In this document: one piece after another, positions 1 to 7,527 of the stretch
Layout of the letters: each line of letters starts with the position of its first letter
How positions within the stretch are numbered: the stretch's first letter is position 1
Assembly: GCA_041485125.1 (NCBI GenBank)
Contig: JBGPIT010000233.1
Location: 1 to 8,056 of the forward strand
Length of the DNA stretch: 8,056 nt
Source of the DNA: JBGPIT01 sp041485125
GTDB taxonomy: Bacteria > Desulfobacterota > Binatia > UTPRO1
Direction: 5' to 3'
The notes under the pieces: generated by a model
Database searches by the model: none
What the model was told of the DNA's origin: nothing
What the model saw: the letters and a program-made list of their open reading frames with translations, nothing else
Translations under genes and position numbers: made by a program

Positions 1-1
1 A

Positions 2-1252
2 ATACTCATCGCGGTCTGGGACGGTGATGACGCCCGAGGCAAGGGCGGTACTGGCGAGGTCGTCGCGCACGCACTCGAGCGCGGTCGCGTCGTCCTGTGG
101 ATACCGGCTGGCGACCCGACGAAGGACGCACGATTGCTTCTGCCTACGTCGGAATGGGAACGAGCGTGGCGCCGTCACAAGACGTTCCGAGACGTCTCGA
201 TTCCAGACCAACCCAAGCCGCTTTCGAAGGGTTTTCACCAACTCACGGCGTTCCTGCGTGACCGTGTGCTCTCGCCAGGCCGATTGGAACGGGCTTTCGC
301 GGAAGAGCACGACCGTCTCTCCGCAGCACAAGAAGCGGGCCTTCCCGCGGAGCGTCTCGCCCAGGTGATCGACCACATCACGCCGTTCTTCGTTCGAGCC
401 GACGCGATGGCGGTGGCGTACATGACGAAGCACAGGCGCGCTCTGGCGACGATGCTGTACCTCGCGTCAGTGGCCGTGTCAGCCGTCGCGGCGCAGGTGT
501 TGTTCTTTCCGGACTGGATGTCGCCGGTAGCGATCGAGGTTGTCGCGATGCTCGGCATCCTCGCGCTCCTCGGTGCAAACCGCCGTCAGGCTTGGCACAC
601 GAAGTGGGTGAACGATCGCTACCTCGCCGAGCACCTCCGCACGGCGACAGGCGTCGTCTTGTTGGGTGAGGATGCGAGCTCGAACGTGCAGGACGCGACG
701 GATGCTCTACCTTTCTACACTGGGCCGCAGTCATGGCTCGCGGAAGCGATCCAGAGCATTACGCGTGCTGCCCAGCAGAGCGCACCCGGTGAGGTGGTGC
801 TGGAGCCCCTCAAGCGATTCGTTGTCAAAGATTGGCTCCGCTCTCAGAGCGGATGGCATGCTCGGAACGGAACGAAGCGGCACCGCGCGCATCACCGGCG
901 GCGTATCGTCGTCGTGGCACTTTTCGGAGCAACGCTTGCCATGGCGGTGCTACACCTCCTTGGCGTCGGTCACCACCACCAACTTGGTCAGTGGATCTCG
1001 TTCTTTGCCATCATATTTCCGGCCTGGGCTACGGCGATCCACGCGGTCGGGAAGCAGCTCGAGCTCGAGCGTGTGGCCGCGCGATCAAAACAGATGGCGG
1101 CTGTGCTCGAGCGTTTCGCGCTCCTCGCGGAACAAGCACGAACGGTCGAGGATCTGCGGAAAGTGGTGCGGCGCGCGACACGAGTGGTCAACATGGAGAA
1201 TCATGAATGGTCGGTGCTCCTGAGCTTCGTGCCGCCGGAGCTGACGGCCTGA
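2..1252 (+). CDS. SLOG-type sensor fused to a four-helix SLATT-like membrane region (5' partial)
   Basis: The frame is open from the left edge, giving 416 residues, so the start lies outside the window. A TTG at 134 falls inside conserved sequence and is not the start. The first 36 residues (IAVWDGDDARGKGGTGEVV, then VVLWIP) are the end of a Rossmann domain: the 'DvLIAVWDG...GrGGT..iV' segment recalls SLOG/DprA-like nucleotide-sensor proteins that open with a TGHR-like motif, so roughly 150-200 N-terminal residues are probably missing. Four hydrophobic helices lie at about residues 149-169, 175-192, 302-322 and 330-350. Each pair is followed by a charged amphipathic helix (WHTKWVNDRYLAEHLR after the first, KQLELERVAARSKQM after the second), resembling a duplicated SLATT/DUF4231 two-helix module. 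SLATT proteins are predicted pore-forming effectors controlled by nucleotide signals. The membrane location is well supported; the effector role is inferred. The stop is five bases before the hydrolase start. Confidence 0.8.
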   Translation: MLIAVWDGDDARGKGGTGEVVAHALERGRVVLWIPAGDPTKDARLLLPTSEWERAWRRHKTFRDVSIPDQPKPLSKGFHQLTAFLRDRVLSPGRLERAFAEEHDRLSAAQEAGLPAERLAQVIDHITPFFVRADAMAVAYMTKHRRALATMLYLASVAVSAVAAQVLFFPDWMSPVAIEVVAMLGILALLGANRRQAWHTKWVNDRYLAEHLRTATGVVLLGEDASSNVQDATDALPFYTGPQSWLAEAIQSITRAAQQSAPGEVVLEPLKRFVVKDWLRSQSGWHARNGTKRHRAHHRRRIVVVALFGATLAMAVLHLLGVGHHHQLGQWISFFAIIFPAWATAIHAVGKQLELERVAARSKQMAAVLERFALLAEQARTVEDLRKVVRRATRVVNMENHEWSVLLSFVPPELTA

Positions 1253-1254
1253 GG
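1251..1254 (+). promoter_or_regulatory. short Shine-Dalgarno-like GAGG for the hydrolase, overlapping the upstream stop
   Basis: GAGG overlaps the TGA of the SLOG/membrane gene and ends three bases before ATG 1258. The spacing is tighter than the usual 5-9 bases, so initiation probably relies on ribosomes finishing the upstream gene. It supports ATG 1258 as the start. Confidence 0.4.
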
Positions 1255-1257
1255 TCC

Positions 1258-1833
1258 ATGACCGATGTACTTCGCATCCTCGCCATTCCGGGGCGCGATG
1301 AAACTGTGCATGAGGCATTCGGTGCGCTGCGACTGTTCGAGGGGCGGATCCTTCGCGGGCTCGATTGGGGCAGCGACCTCGCGGGGCGCCCGTTCGCCAC
1401 ACAGGTGCGGGTGGTGAGCGCGCTCTTGGCCTCTGAAACGCCTGATGAGGACTCGCTGGTGCTCGGGCGCTCGTTCGGGGCCTGGCTTGTGCTGAATGCG
1501 CTGATCGAGCGCGACAGGCCGTACCCTGGGACCGTTGTTCTGCTCGCCAGTGTGCTCGGCTACGGCGCGGCCGGAGGTCTCGGATTCAAGGCAGCCCGAG
1601 CACGAGCATTCTGGTCCGAAGTCGAACGCCGTGGCGAACCGCCGGCGCGGCGTCTCGTGCTCGTCCACGCTGATGACGACGAGCAGTGCCCGTGTGAATA
1701 CGCGGCCCGGCTGAGCTCACTCTGGCGTGTGCCACTCGAACGGTTGCCACGAGGTGGGCATGCGCTCGGAAAAAGCGCACTCGTCGACGAAGTCTCGTCC
1801 ATCATCGCGCATCACTGGTCGGCCAAACCCTGA
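1258..1833 (+). CDS. small alpha/beta-hydrolase fold serine hydrolase
   Basis: The protein has 191 residues. The nucleophile elbow is GRSFG with Ser72, preceded by a beta strand (SLVL) and followed by helix AWLVLNAL. After strand RLVLVHA comes DDDEQCP (Asp139-141), where the catalytic acid is expected, and GGHALG supplies His168. The N-terminal strand VLRILAIPG fits the first strands plus oxyanion loop. The size and lack of a cap domain resemble the compact RBBP9/YdeN-like or dienelactone-hydrolase-like group; the substrate cannot be told. There is no signal peptide, so it is probably cytoplasmic. ATG 1258 is preferred over GTG 1207, which lies inside the upstream gene: it follows the upstream TGA by five bases, has GAGG just before it, and the conserved fold begins right after it. 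The close spacing implies translational coupling with the SLOG/membrane protein. The hydrolase could be an effector or accessory of that unit, or unrelated. Confidence 0.85.
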   Translation: MTDVLRILAIPGRDETVHEAFGALRLFEGRILRGLDWGSDLAGRPFATQVRVVSALLASETPDEDSLVLGRSFGAWLVLNALIERDRPYPGTVVLLASVLGYGAAGGLGFKAARARAFWSEVERRGEPPARRLVLVHADDDEQCPCEYAARLSSLWRVPLERLPRGGHALGKSALVDEVSSIIAHHWSAKP

Positions 1834-1856
1834 CTCCGAGCTTCACGGTGTGCCCA

Positions 1857-1880
1857 AGGAAGAGAGGCCCGTCTCGTCCT
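1857..1880. terminator. imperfect hairpin in the convergent gap, possible bidirectional terminator
   Basis: AGGA-A-GAGA on the left arm pairs with TCTC-G-TCCT on the right arm: eight pairs with one internal mismatch, around a six-base loop after a G-G mismatch. It lies between the plus-strand stop at 1833 and the frame-corrected minus-strand stop at 1889-1887. There is no T tract on either strand, so classical intrinsic termination is doubtful. The position is the main argument for it. Confidence 0.25.
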
Positions 1881-1886
1881 GCCGGA

Positions 1887-2713
1887 TCAGTCTCGTCGCC
1901 GTCGTCGGAGGACAGCCACGAGACCGCCGCCGGTGCCATAGAAGACCAGCCCGGCGCCCACCCACGAGTAACAGCTTCTTGCTCATCCTCGGGAGAGCGC
2001 GGGCAACAGCTGTCGGCTCGAGAAATATCCTCGGCCACAGCGCCGCCGTCTCGATGGAAGTGCGATACGAGACGGTGAGACCGCTCCCCCACGAAACGGG
2101 ATGCCCGGTGCTCCAACTCAATGCGCCGGGCCCCATCCAGTCGGTGAACGGGGGCCGGCCGTAGTCGCAGATCACGAGCGGCGCCACCGCAATCGCCCAT
2201 CCGACCATCCACGACAGGGCTCCCGCAACAACAAACGCGCGGCTCCACCCTGCGTTGGCGCTGAGTAGCAGGGCGCGAAACCATCGTGCACCGAAGAATC
2301 CCCAGACGAGCAACGTTACATACAGCGCCAGTTCCAGACCCGTCTTGAGCGGGGCCAGATCGAGCTCCCGTGCCATGATCACGCGTACCGCTTCCTCCGC
2401 TTCTGTGAACCGGCGAAGACCGCTGCCCCCCGGCTCGCCGCCGGCGGCGGGAGACTCGTTGCCTTCGGTTGGGGCATCGGTTGCTGACCGGGCGGGCGGC
2501 GTGTCGAGGCGCAGTTTCACCAGGACCGCGCCGTGGTGCAGTGGAAGGTAGCCAATACGCCAGTCGGGAGTCGTTCGCAGTTCAACAAAACCAGGCGGGA
2601 TTTCATCCGGCTCGATCAGGCGAATCTTGTTCGAAAGAGAACCACTGCAGCGCCAGGACCGCTAGGGCGGACAACGCGAAAAGGAGGGCGCGGTGCTGGC
2701 GGAGCTGTGCCAT
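1887..2713 (-). pseudogene. four-helix membrane protein of unknown function, interrupted by two single-base frameshifts
   Basis: The gene begins at ATG 2713 (MAQLRQHRALLFALSALAV), a signal-anchor helix. That frame stops at 2605-2603, but the next frame carries protein-like sequence (IRLIEPDEIPPGFVELR, then DWRIGYLPLHHGAVL) and runs on through two hydrophobic helices. Skipping one base near 2625-2633 joins them. A second skipped base in the C-run at 1957-1963 turns a basic, unlikely tail into helix LLLVGGAGLVFYGTGGGLVA followed by VLRRRRRD and a stop at 1889-1887. The corrected protein has exactly 274 residues. Helices lie at about 9-27, 125-143, 158-182 and 247-266. Basic residues fall at the N-terminus, in the short loop between helices 2 and 3, and at the C-terminus, so both ends would be cytoplasmic, as the positive-inside rule expects. 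Uncorrected, only GTG 2520 to 1843 (225 residues) would be translated. I do not recognise the family. It lies downstream of the STAND gene, probably in the same operon. Confidence 0.7.
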
Positions 2714-2744
2714 CGTGCAACACGTGCGCTTCAATATCGGTGAC

Positions 2745-2866
2745 TCAGTCCCCGACGACCGGGGCGATGAAGACGAAGGTCCTCAGGTGATCTCCGTAGG
2801 CGCCGGTCCAGATCCGGCCGTTGCGACAGGCAGCGACTTGAGTTCATGACGCCAGGGAACGCGCAT
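2745..2866 (-). other. possible small gene overlapping the STAND stop, with a frame break
   Basis: The STAND gene ends in TGATG, where TGA (2868-2866) shares one base with ATG (2866-2864), a common coupling arrangement. The frame opened there gives only 27 residues (MRVPWRHELKSLPVA, then a Pro/Ser-rich tail) and stops at 2783. A second frame over the same stretch reads CRNGRIWTGAYGDHL, then RTFVFIAPVVGD, and stops at 2747-2745. That looks more like real protein but has an in-frame stop just upstream and no start. One base added near 2820 would join them into about 40 residues. It could be a decayed gene, a small coupled peptide, or chance coding in GC-rich DNA. The membrane gene starts 31 bases later. 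Confidence 0.25.
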
Positions 2867-5800
2867 CAGGTTGTCCCTTCGAGTGTCAGGATGTGCAGTA
2901 CTCCCGCGTTGATTCCTGCCCACGTGCGACCTGCCGGAAAGGTCACGATGTGGTCCAGCGCAGACTGGAACCAAGCCAGCGGGCGAGCTGTGGACGCCTC
3001 TTCGATCGTGATCTCGTCTCCACACGACAGAGCCCGGAAGGGGAAGACGGCGGGCCCTGCAGCGATCGCATGGACGTCCCCGGAGCCTGCCAAAATCTCG
3101 TGGGCTACGCCCGTGTCTGGGTCCCAGACGCGGACCGCCTCACCTTTCGTGCAGCTCACGATCGCTCGTCCATGGTTCGAGAGTGCTAGGTCCGTGACCG
3201 GTGCCCTGTGAGCTTCCAGGCGGCGGGATGGGACGTCCGGCTCCCAGACGTGGACGAGGCCGTCCGCCGTGCCGACGGCTACTCTCTCACCGTTGCCTGA
3301 GGCGAGACTCGCTACCTCCGCGTCGAGCGCGAAGCGGTCGAGCTCCCTCCCGGTTTCGGGATCGAAGATCTGCACCACGCTTCCCCACGGATGGGGCGTG
3401 CCCGGCTTCCTTCGAATGGAGTAGTCGGTGGCGGCGATGGCGAGGCGCCGCCGGTCGGTGGCGAGCGCGAGGTGCTCTATCGGGGCGTCGTCGCGGTCGA
3501 CGGCGCGCCAGCGGTTCAGCTCCCTCCCGGTCTCGGCATCCCACACATAGACGTTGGAGTTCGCGGCAACGATCCACTCTCCGTCAGGGGAGAATGCAAC
3601 GCTCCTGAGTCCGCGTTCCGTTCGTAGAAACGTCAGCGGAAGACCCGTCGCGGTATCCCAGACGTCGACGCCCCAGTGAAGACCGCTGCAGATACTCGCG
3701 AATCGCCGACCGTCGGGGGATGCAACCACGGCTCTCAGGTCGTCTGCGGGTCCGATTTGCCGCAGCATTCTCCCGCTCGCGGCGTCCCACACGCTCATGT
3801 GCTGGGCGCGAGCACAGACGATCCGCTGCCCGTCAGGGCTGACCATTGGTCGCATCGACACGGTGTCGCCCCGCAGACGCAGGGGTTCCGCTCGATCGCC
3901 CCCGAGGTCCCACAGGCCGGCGGTGCGATCCAGGCTGCCGGTCACGACGTACCGTCCATGGGGATCGGTCGCCACGCTCAGAATGTCGGTAGCGTGCCCT
4001 TGACAGCCAAGCAGCTCCTTCGCCGTCGCGGTGTCCCAGACACGTACCGTCCCATCGTTCGTCCCGGCGACGATGCGCCGGCCGTCCCCGGAAAGCGCGA
4101 CGCAGGACACAAAGGAGCCGACGCTACCTACCATGGAGCTTAGCGACAGCTCGCGAACCAGAACGGCACGCTCCGCATCCCAGAGCCGGACCAGTCGGCC
4201 TCCGGTACTTACGATCGACTTCCCATCATCTGAACCCGCGACGCTGCCTACGACCTCGTCCTCGATCAGCCTATGCAGCTCATTGCCGCTGTCCGCATCC
4301 CAGATGCGAACGCCGCCCATCCCTCCGCTCACTACGCGCCGTCCGTTCGCGGACATCCACACGGAATGAACGCCCCCGCGCCAATGATCCACCGGATGCC
4401 TGCCGATCGACAGGTCGCGCCTCGCTTCGGACTCCCAGACTCGCACGGTTCCATCAGTCGAACCAAAAGCAACCCGGGCCCCATCCGCGGACACTGCGAC
4501 ACTCGTCACGGGACCACCGCCACGGGGCAGACGGTCGATTTCCTCGCCCGATCGTGCGTCCCATACGCGCACCCCGTCATCGCCTCCGCTGACGAGCCAC
4601 CGGCCATCCGCGGACAGCGCCACGGATTGGACCCAGCCCTGATGTCCGCGGAGACGGTGTAGTTCGGCGCCCGTCGCAACGTCCCACACTCGAACCGTCG
4701 CGTCCGAAGCGGTCGCGATGCGGCTGTGATCCGTCGACAGGGCGACGCTCGTCACGGCGCCTTCGTGGCCGCGCAGCACTGCCGAGGGCCCTGTGCCGAT
4801 CGGAACGAACGGTGGCCTGTGCGAACGGACCCATCGAAACCCGGGAGTTCGCGCTTTCTTCGCGAGCTGCCACCCCTCGAGCAGGATGGACAGCGCTCCC
4901 GGTGCGTTCGAGGGAGACACCGTCCTCGGTCCCGTCCATTGCGCGCCTGGGAACCGGTCGTAGTGCTGGCGGGCCTCGACCGAGTCGTACCACCAGCAGC
5001 GGTTCCACAAGCACTGAAAGAGCGCAGTCGGATGACGATGCACGAAGTTGGCATCGATACGGATGGCCTCGACGAGGAGTCGCAGGGCGTCGAGAGCCGG
5101 CCGCGAAGCGAGCGTGGGCGTCCAATCTGCCACCAGATCGAACATCATCCCGCCTTCGGCCGCGGCCTCGAAGAAGTCGAGGTCCACGAGAAGCGCTTCG
5201 AGCCGGTCGAACCGTCCGTCGAGAGCGGTAGAGCGCAAGCGCTGCCACGGCAGCTCGTCGACCTTGCGCGCGTTTACCGGTCGCGGCGTCGGCGGCGCGG
5301 TCCGGGCACGGGTGCGCTGCGCGTCGAGCGTTTCGCGGAAGTAGTCCTGCCCGTGGAAGTACTCGGCCAAATGGCTGTGGACGTGCGCCCTGCCATCGCC
5401 TTGCAGAAACGACGCGGCGGCCGCCTCGCCGAGTTGCCGGTGGTAGAAATTCAGGACCGGCGTGCCGTGCGCGTCGCGTTCGGTCAGGTACGGTTCGAGA
5501 TCGAAGTACAGCCGCGACCAGACGATCACCGGCAGGCGTTGCTCGGGCGGGTCGTGGTGGGCGCGCGCTCGGAAGTCCTTGAAGACGTCGGTGTCGATGG
5601 AGAGCACATCGAGCATCTCGTCTTCCGACAGCCCTCGCCGCGCCGCACACAGGTAGCCGAGCGCGCGCTCGACCGTGATGCGCCCGTGGTCGTCGGTCAA
5701 TCGTGCAAAGCGGTCGTGGATGACGCCGGAGATGTTGGGGCTGACGACGGTATCCTCTGGATTGGCGTCCGACTTCCAGCGCCGCACGTCCTCGAAGGCG

Positions 5801-7464
5801 AGCTTCAGATAGAGCGGCAGCCCGACCTGCGAGAACTTGCCGAGCACTTCGGCGCGCTGCGGCGGCAGCAGCGTCCTTCCCGCGTCGCGCAGCCACCGGT
5901 CCAGGAGTTCCCGCCCGTCGTCCGGCGCCATGGGCTCCAGCGCGACCAAACTGGAGGTCGGCAGCCGACGCTCGAGGACGGAGAGACAGTCGCCGGGTAG
6001 CGTGGACACGACCAGCCGCACGTGCGCGGGCAGCTGAGCGGGCAGCCAGGCGAGGGTCCGGGCGGGGTCCGATTCGGAGAGTTGGTCGAGGGCGTCGAGG
6101 AAGAGCAGGAGCGGCTGTTCGGCCGTGGCCAGTGCCAGGCGCTTCGGGAACTCCTGCACTAGTTGCTGGAACTCGGCCGGAATATCGACGCCGTCCGCAC
6201 CGTACAGCCGCGTCACTTGCCGGCAGAGGTCCTGCAGCAACGTGCGGCCGTCCGACGAGCTCGGCGTCGCGCCGATGAAGCGGTAGACGACGGCTCCTTT
6301 CGGACCGTGTGACTGGCACCGGGCGATGGCTTCCGCCATCAGCGCCGTCTTGCCGGACCCCGAGGGGCCGTACACGACGAGCGGATGATTGTCGGTCCCC
6401 GCCACGTAGTTGCGGATCGCCTCAAGGATGGCCGTCCGCCCAACGAAATGCTGCGCCCGCTCCTGGCCGAAGGCCGCGTGAGCCCGGACCTCCTTGTCGA
6501 GCGGATCCACCGCCTCGATAAGTGCGGTCTGATCCAGAATGACCTGCGAGAGCCGTCGCCAGACGTCCACGCAGAGCGTCCGTGCCGCGTCCGCCTGGTG
6601 GATGAGCGCGAGACACGCGTCCAGGTTCGCTGGCAAAGCACCGATGTGATCCGTCGTCGGCGCGCCGTTCTGCCAGCTGGCGTCGTAGTCGTGGACATTG
6701 TCGGGAAGCAGGCTCCGGAGGCGATCCTTGAGCTTGCGGAGTTGACCGTGCGCGGCGGTATCGAGGTCGCCGTGCTCGTCGAGATCGACGAAGTCTTCTG
6801 CGCTGCGATCGTGCGGGAGATTCTTGATCGCGCGGAAGAACCCGAACACGTGCTCGCGCTGATTACCCGCCTTGTCCATCGCCCCCAGGACGATCTCCTG
6901 CTCGGTAGCCGAGGCGAAGTACTTGAGGCGTTTGTCGGGAGCGAAGTCCGCGGTCGCTGCGGCGAGTATCGCCCGCAGCTGGCGCTCGACCGGTTCCCAA
7001 TGTGCCGAGTCCTTGAGCTCTTCTTCGCGCGGCTGCAAGTCGTACACCGGCGGCACCGCGTTGTCGTCGCGTGTGTACCAGCGATGCACCAGCGCTTTGT
7101 CGTCGGTGCCGATGACACGCTGCTCGATCGCGGCGAGCTCGTCGGCAGGGATCGCGAACGGCAGCGGCCGCCAGCCGTAGCGATCACCCAGGAGCACGAT
7201 GAAGTTCGGCTTCGGCGTCACGCGCTGGCAGCGGGCGATCTCTTCCAGGCAGATCCGCATCGTCTGCTGGTCGAGCGCCGCTTCTTCCCGCACACCCCAA
7301 CGCAGGTCGATCGCCTGGAAGCGACAGCCGTGCCGCGCACAGAGCTCCCGCAGCCGCGGAAACACATACTTCTGCAGCGCGTTCCGCTCCTCCTTCAGGT
7401 CGCTGAACGTCGAGCTGACGAAGATGCGGAAGGTGCGCGTCGCCTGTGCCATGGTCTCGCCCAT
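2866..7464 (-). CDS. STAND NTPase: DUF4062 - NACHT - winged helix - WD40 propellers (NLR-like)
   Basis: The protein has 1532 residues. DUF4062 lies at about 11-100 (FRIFVSSTFSDLKEERNAL, IDLRWGVREE, LLGDRYGWRPLP), an alpha/beta domain seen at this position in animal NWD1 and TEP1. A linker with WYTRDDNAVPP and SATEQEI runs to about 330. The NACHT module starts at VGR (341-343): Walker A GPSGSGKT (366-373), Walker B LLLFLDALD (452-460), sensor-1-like strand RLVVST, and the STAND GLP motif (548-550). A winged helix and helical arm follow (FYHRQL near 673), then about 14 WD40 blades from about 893 to the end. It is probably cytoplasmic; ATP-driven assembly after ligand binding by the propellers is the expected mechanism. 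No separate catalytic effector domain is visible, unless DUF4062 acts as one. ATG 7464 abuts a TGA; ATG 7452 (MAQATRTFRIF) is an equally good start. It is one of the larger bacterial members and has no frame break. Confidence 0.92.
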   Translation of the reverse strand: MGETMAQATRTFRIFVSSTFSDLKEERNALQKYVFPRLRELCARHGCRFQAIDLRWGVREEAALDQQTMRICLEEIARCQRVTPKPNFIVLLGDRYGWRPLPFAIPADELAAIEQRVIGTDDKALVHRWYTRDDNAVPPVYDLQPREEELKDSAHWEPVERQLRAILAAATADFAPDKRLKYFASATEQEIVLGAMDKAGNQREHVFGFFRAIKNLPHDRSAEDFVDLDEHGDLDTAAHGQLRKLKDRLRSLLPDNVHDYDASWQNGAPTTDHIGALPANLDACLALIHQADAARTLCVDVWRRLSQVILDQTALIEAVDPLDKEVRAHAAFGQERAQHFVGRTAILEAIRNYVAGTDNHPLVVYGPSGSGKTALMAEAIARCQSHGPKGAVVYRFIGATPSSSDGRTLLQDLCRQVTRLYGADGVDIPAEFQQLVQEFPKRLALATAEQPLLLFLDALDQLSESDPARTLAWLPAQLPAHVRLVVSTLPGDCLSVLERRLPTSSLVALEPMAPDDGRELLDRWLRDAGRTLLPPQRAEVLGKFSQVGLPLYLKLAFEDVRRWKSDANPEDTVVSPNISGVIHDRFARLTDDHGRITVERALGYLCAARRGLSEDEMLDVLSIDTDVFKDFRARAHHDPPEQRLPVIVWSRLYFDLEPYLTERDAHGTPVLNFYHRQLGEAAAASFLQGDGRAHVHSHLAEYFHGQDYFRETLDAQRTRARTAPPTPRPVNARKVDELPWQRLRSTALDGRFDRLEALLVDLDFFEAAAEGGMMFDLVADWTPTLASRPALDALRLLVEAIRIDANFVHRHPTALFQCLWNRCWWYDSVEARQHYDRFPGAQWTGPRTVSPSNAPGALSILLEGWQLAKKARTPGFRWVRSHRPPFVPIGTGPSAVLRGHEGAVTSVALSTDHSRIATASDATVRVWDVATGAELHRLRGHQGWVQSVALSADGRWLVSGGDDGVRVWDARSGEEIDRLPRGGGPVTSVAVSADGARVAFGSTDGTVRVWESEARRDLSIGRHPVDHWRGGVHSVWMSANGRRVVSGGMGGVRIWDADSGNELHRLIEDEVVGSVAGSDDGKSIVSTGGRLVRLWDAERAVLVRELSLSSMVGSVGSFVSCVALSGDGRRIVAGTNDGTVRVWDTATAKELLGCQGHATDILSVATDPHGRYVVTGSLDRTAGLWDLGGDRAEPLRLRGDTVSMRPMVSPDGQRIVCARAQHMSVWDAASGRMLRQIGPADDLRAVVASPDGRRFASICSGLHWGVDVWDTATGLPLTFLRTERGLRSVAFSPDGEWIVAANSNVYVWDAETGRELNRWRAVDRDDAPIEHLALATDRRRLAIAATDYSIRRKPGTPHPWGSVVQIFDPETGRELDRFALDAEVASLASGNGERVAVGTADGLVHVWEPDVPSRRLEAHRAPVTDLALSNHGRAIVSCTKGEAVRVWDPDTGVAHEILAGSGDVHAIAAGPAVFPFRALSCGDEITIEEASTARPLAWFQSALDHIVTFPAGRTWAGINAGVLHILTLEGTT
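2869..4788 (-). repeat. about 14 divergent WD40 blades, probably two seven-bladed propellers
   Basis: Blades of roughly 40-50 residues, mostly ending in VRVWD-like strands (VRVWDVATGAELHRL, VRVWDARSGEEIDRL, VRIWDADSGNELHRL, VRLWDAERA, VYVWDAETGRELNRW and others), fill the last 640 residues of the STAND protein. I count 14 by eye, fitting two propellers of seven. The blades are strongly diverged from each other, so there is no sign of recent repeat expansion or homogenisation such as in fungal HET-type NLRs. The eleventh blade has an insertion (SIRRKPGTPHPWG) and the last has lost the WD ending. Confidence 0.85.
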
Positions 7465-7527
7465 TCACGTGGCCGGCGGAATGTCCTTCATCTTCCCGTC
7501 CGATGTCCAGCGGTGACAGTGCCTCGG

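Noticed and set aside
134..1252. TTG 134 as the true start of the SLOG/membrane protein
   Set aside because: The frame is open to the window edge, and the preceding 44 codons carry the conserved IAVWDG...GGTGEVV segment, so the start lies upstream.
1207..1257. GTG at 1207 as a longer start for the serine hydrolase
   Set aside because: It would overlap the upstream gene by 46 bases and add 17 residues ahead of the fold. ATG 1258 directly follows the upstream stop and has GAGG before it.
1843..2520. The 225-codon frame from GTG 2520 taken as the complete membrane protein
   Set aside because: Protein-like sequence continues upstream of 2520 in the same frame, the gene's natural start lies at 2713 in another frame, and the tail after 1960 changes abruptly from hydrophobic helix to basic sequence while the neighbouring frame continues the helix.
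2869..4788. WD40-encoding DNA as a direct-repeat array or CRISPR
   Set aside because: Repetition is at protein level only. The DNA units are diverged and there are no identical repeats with spacers.
4726..6000. Plus-strand open frame of 424 codons
   Set aside because: It lies antisense to the helical and NACHT part of the STAND gene. Its translation is Arg/Glu/Val-rich with no recognisable fold, and the opposite strand carries clear motifs. Long antisense frames are expected in GC-rich genes.
4577..6319. Minus-strand open frame of 580 codons in another frame of the STAND gene
   Set aside because: Extremely Arg/Ala/Pro-rich translation, fully inside the STAND gene and offset from its frame; a shadow.
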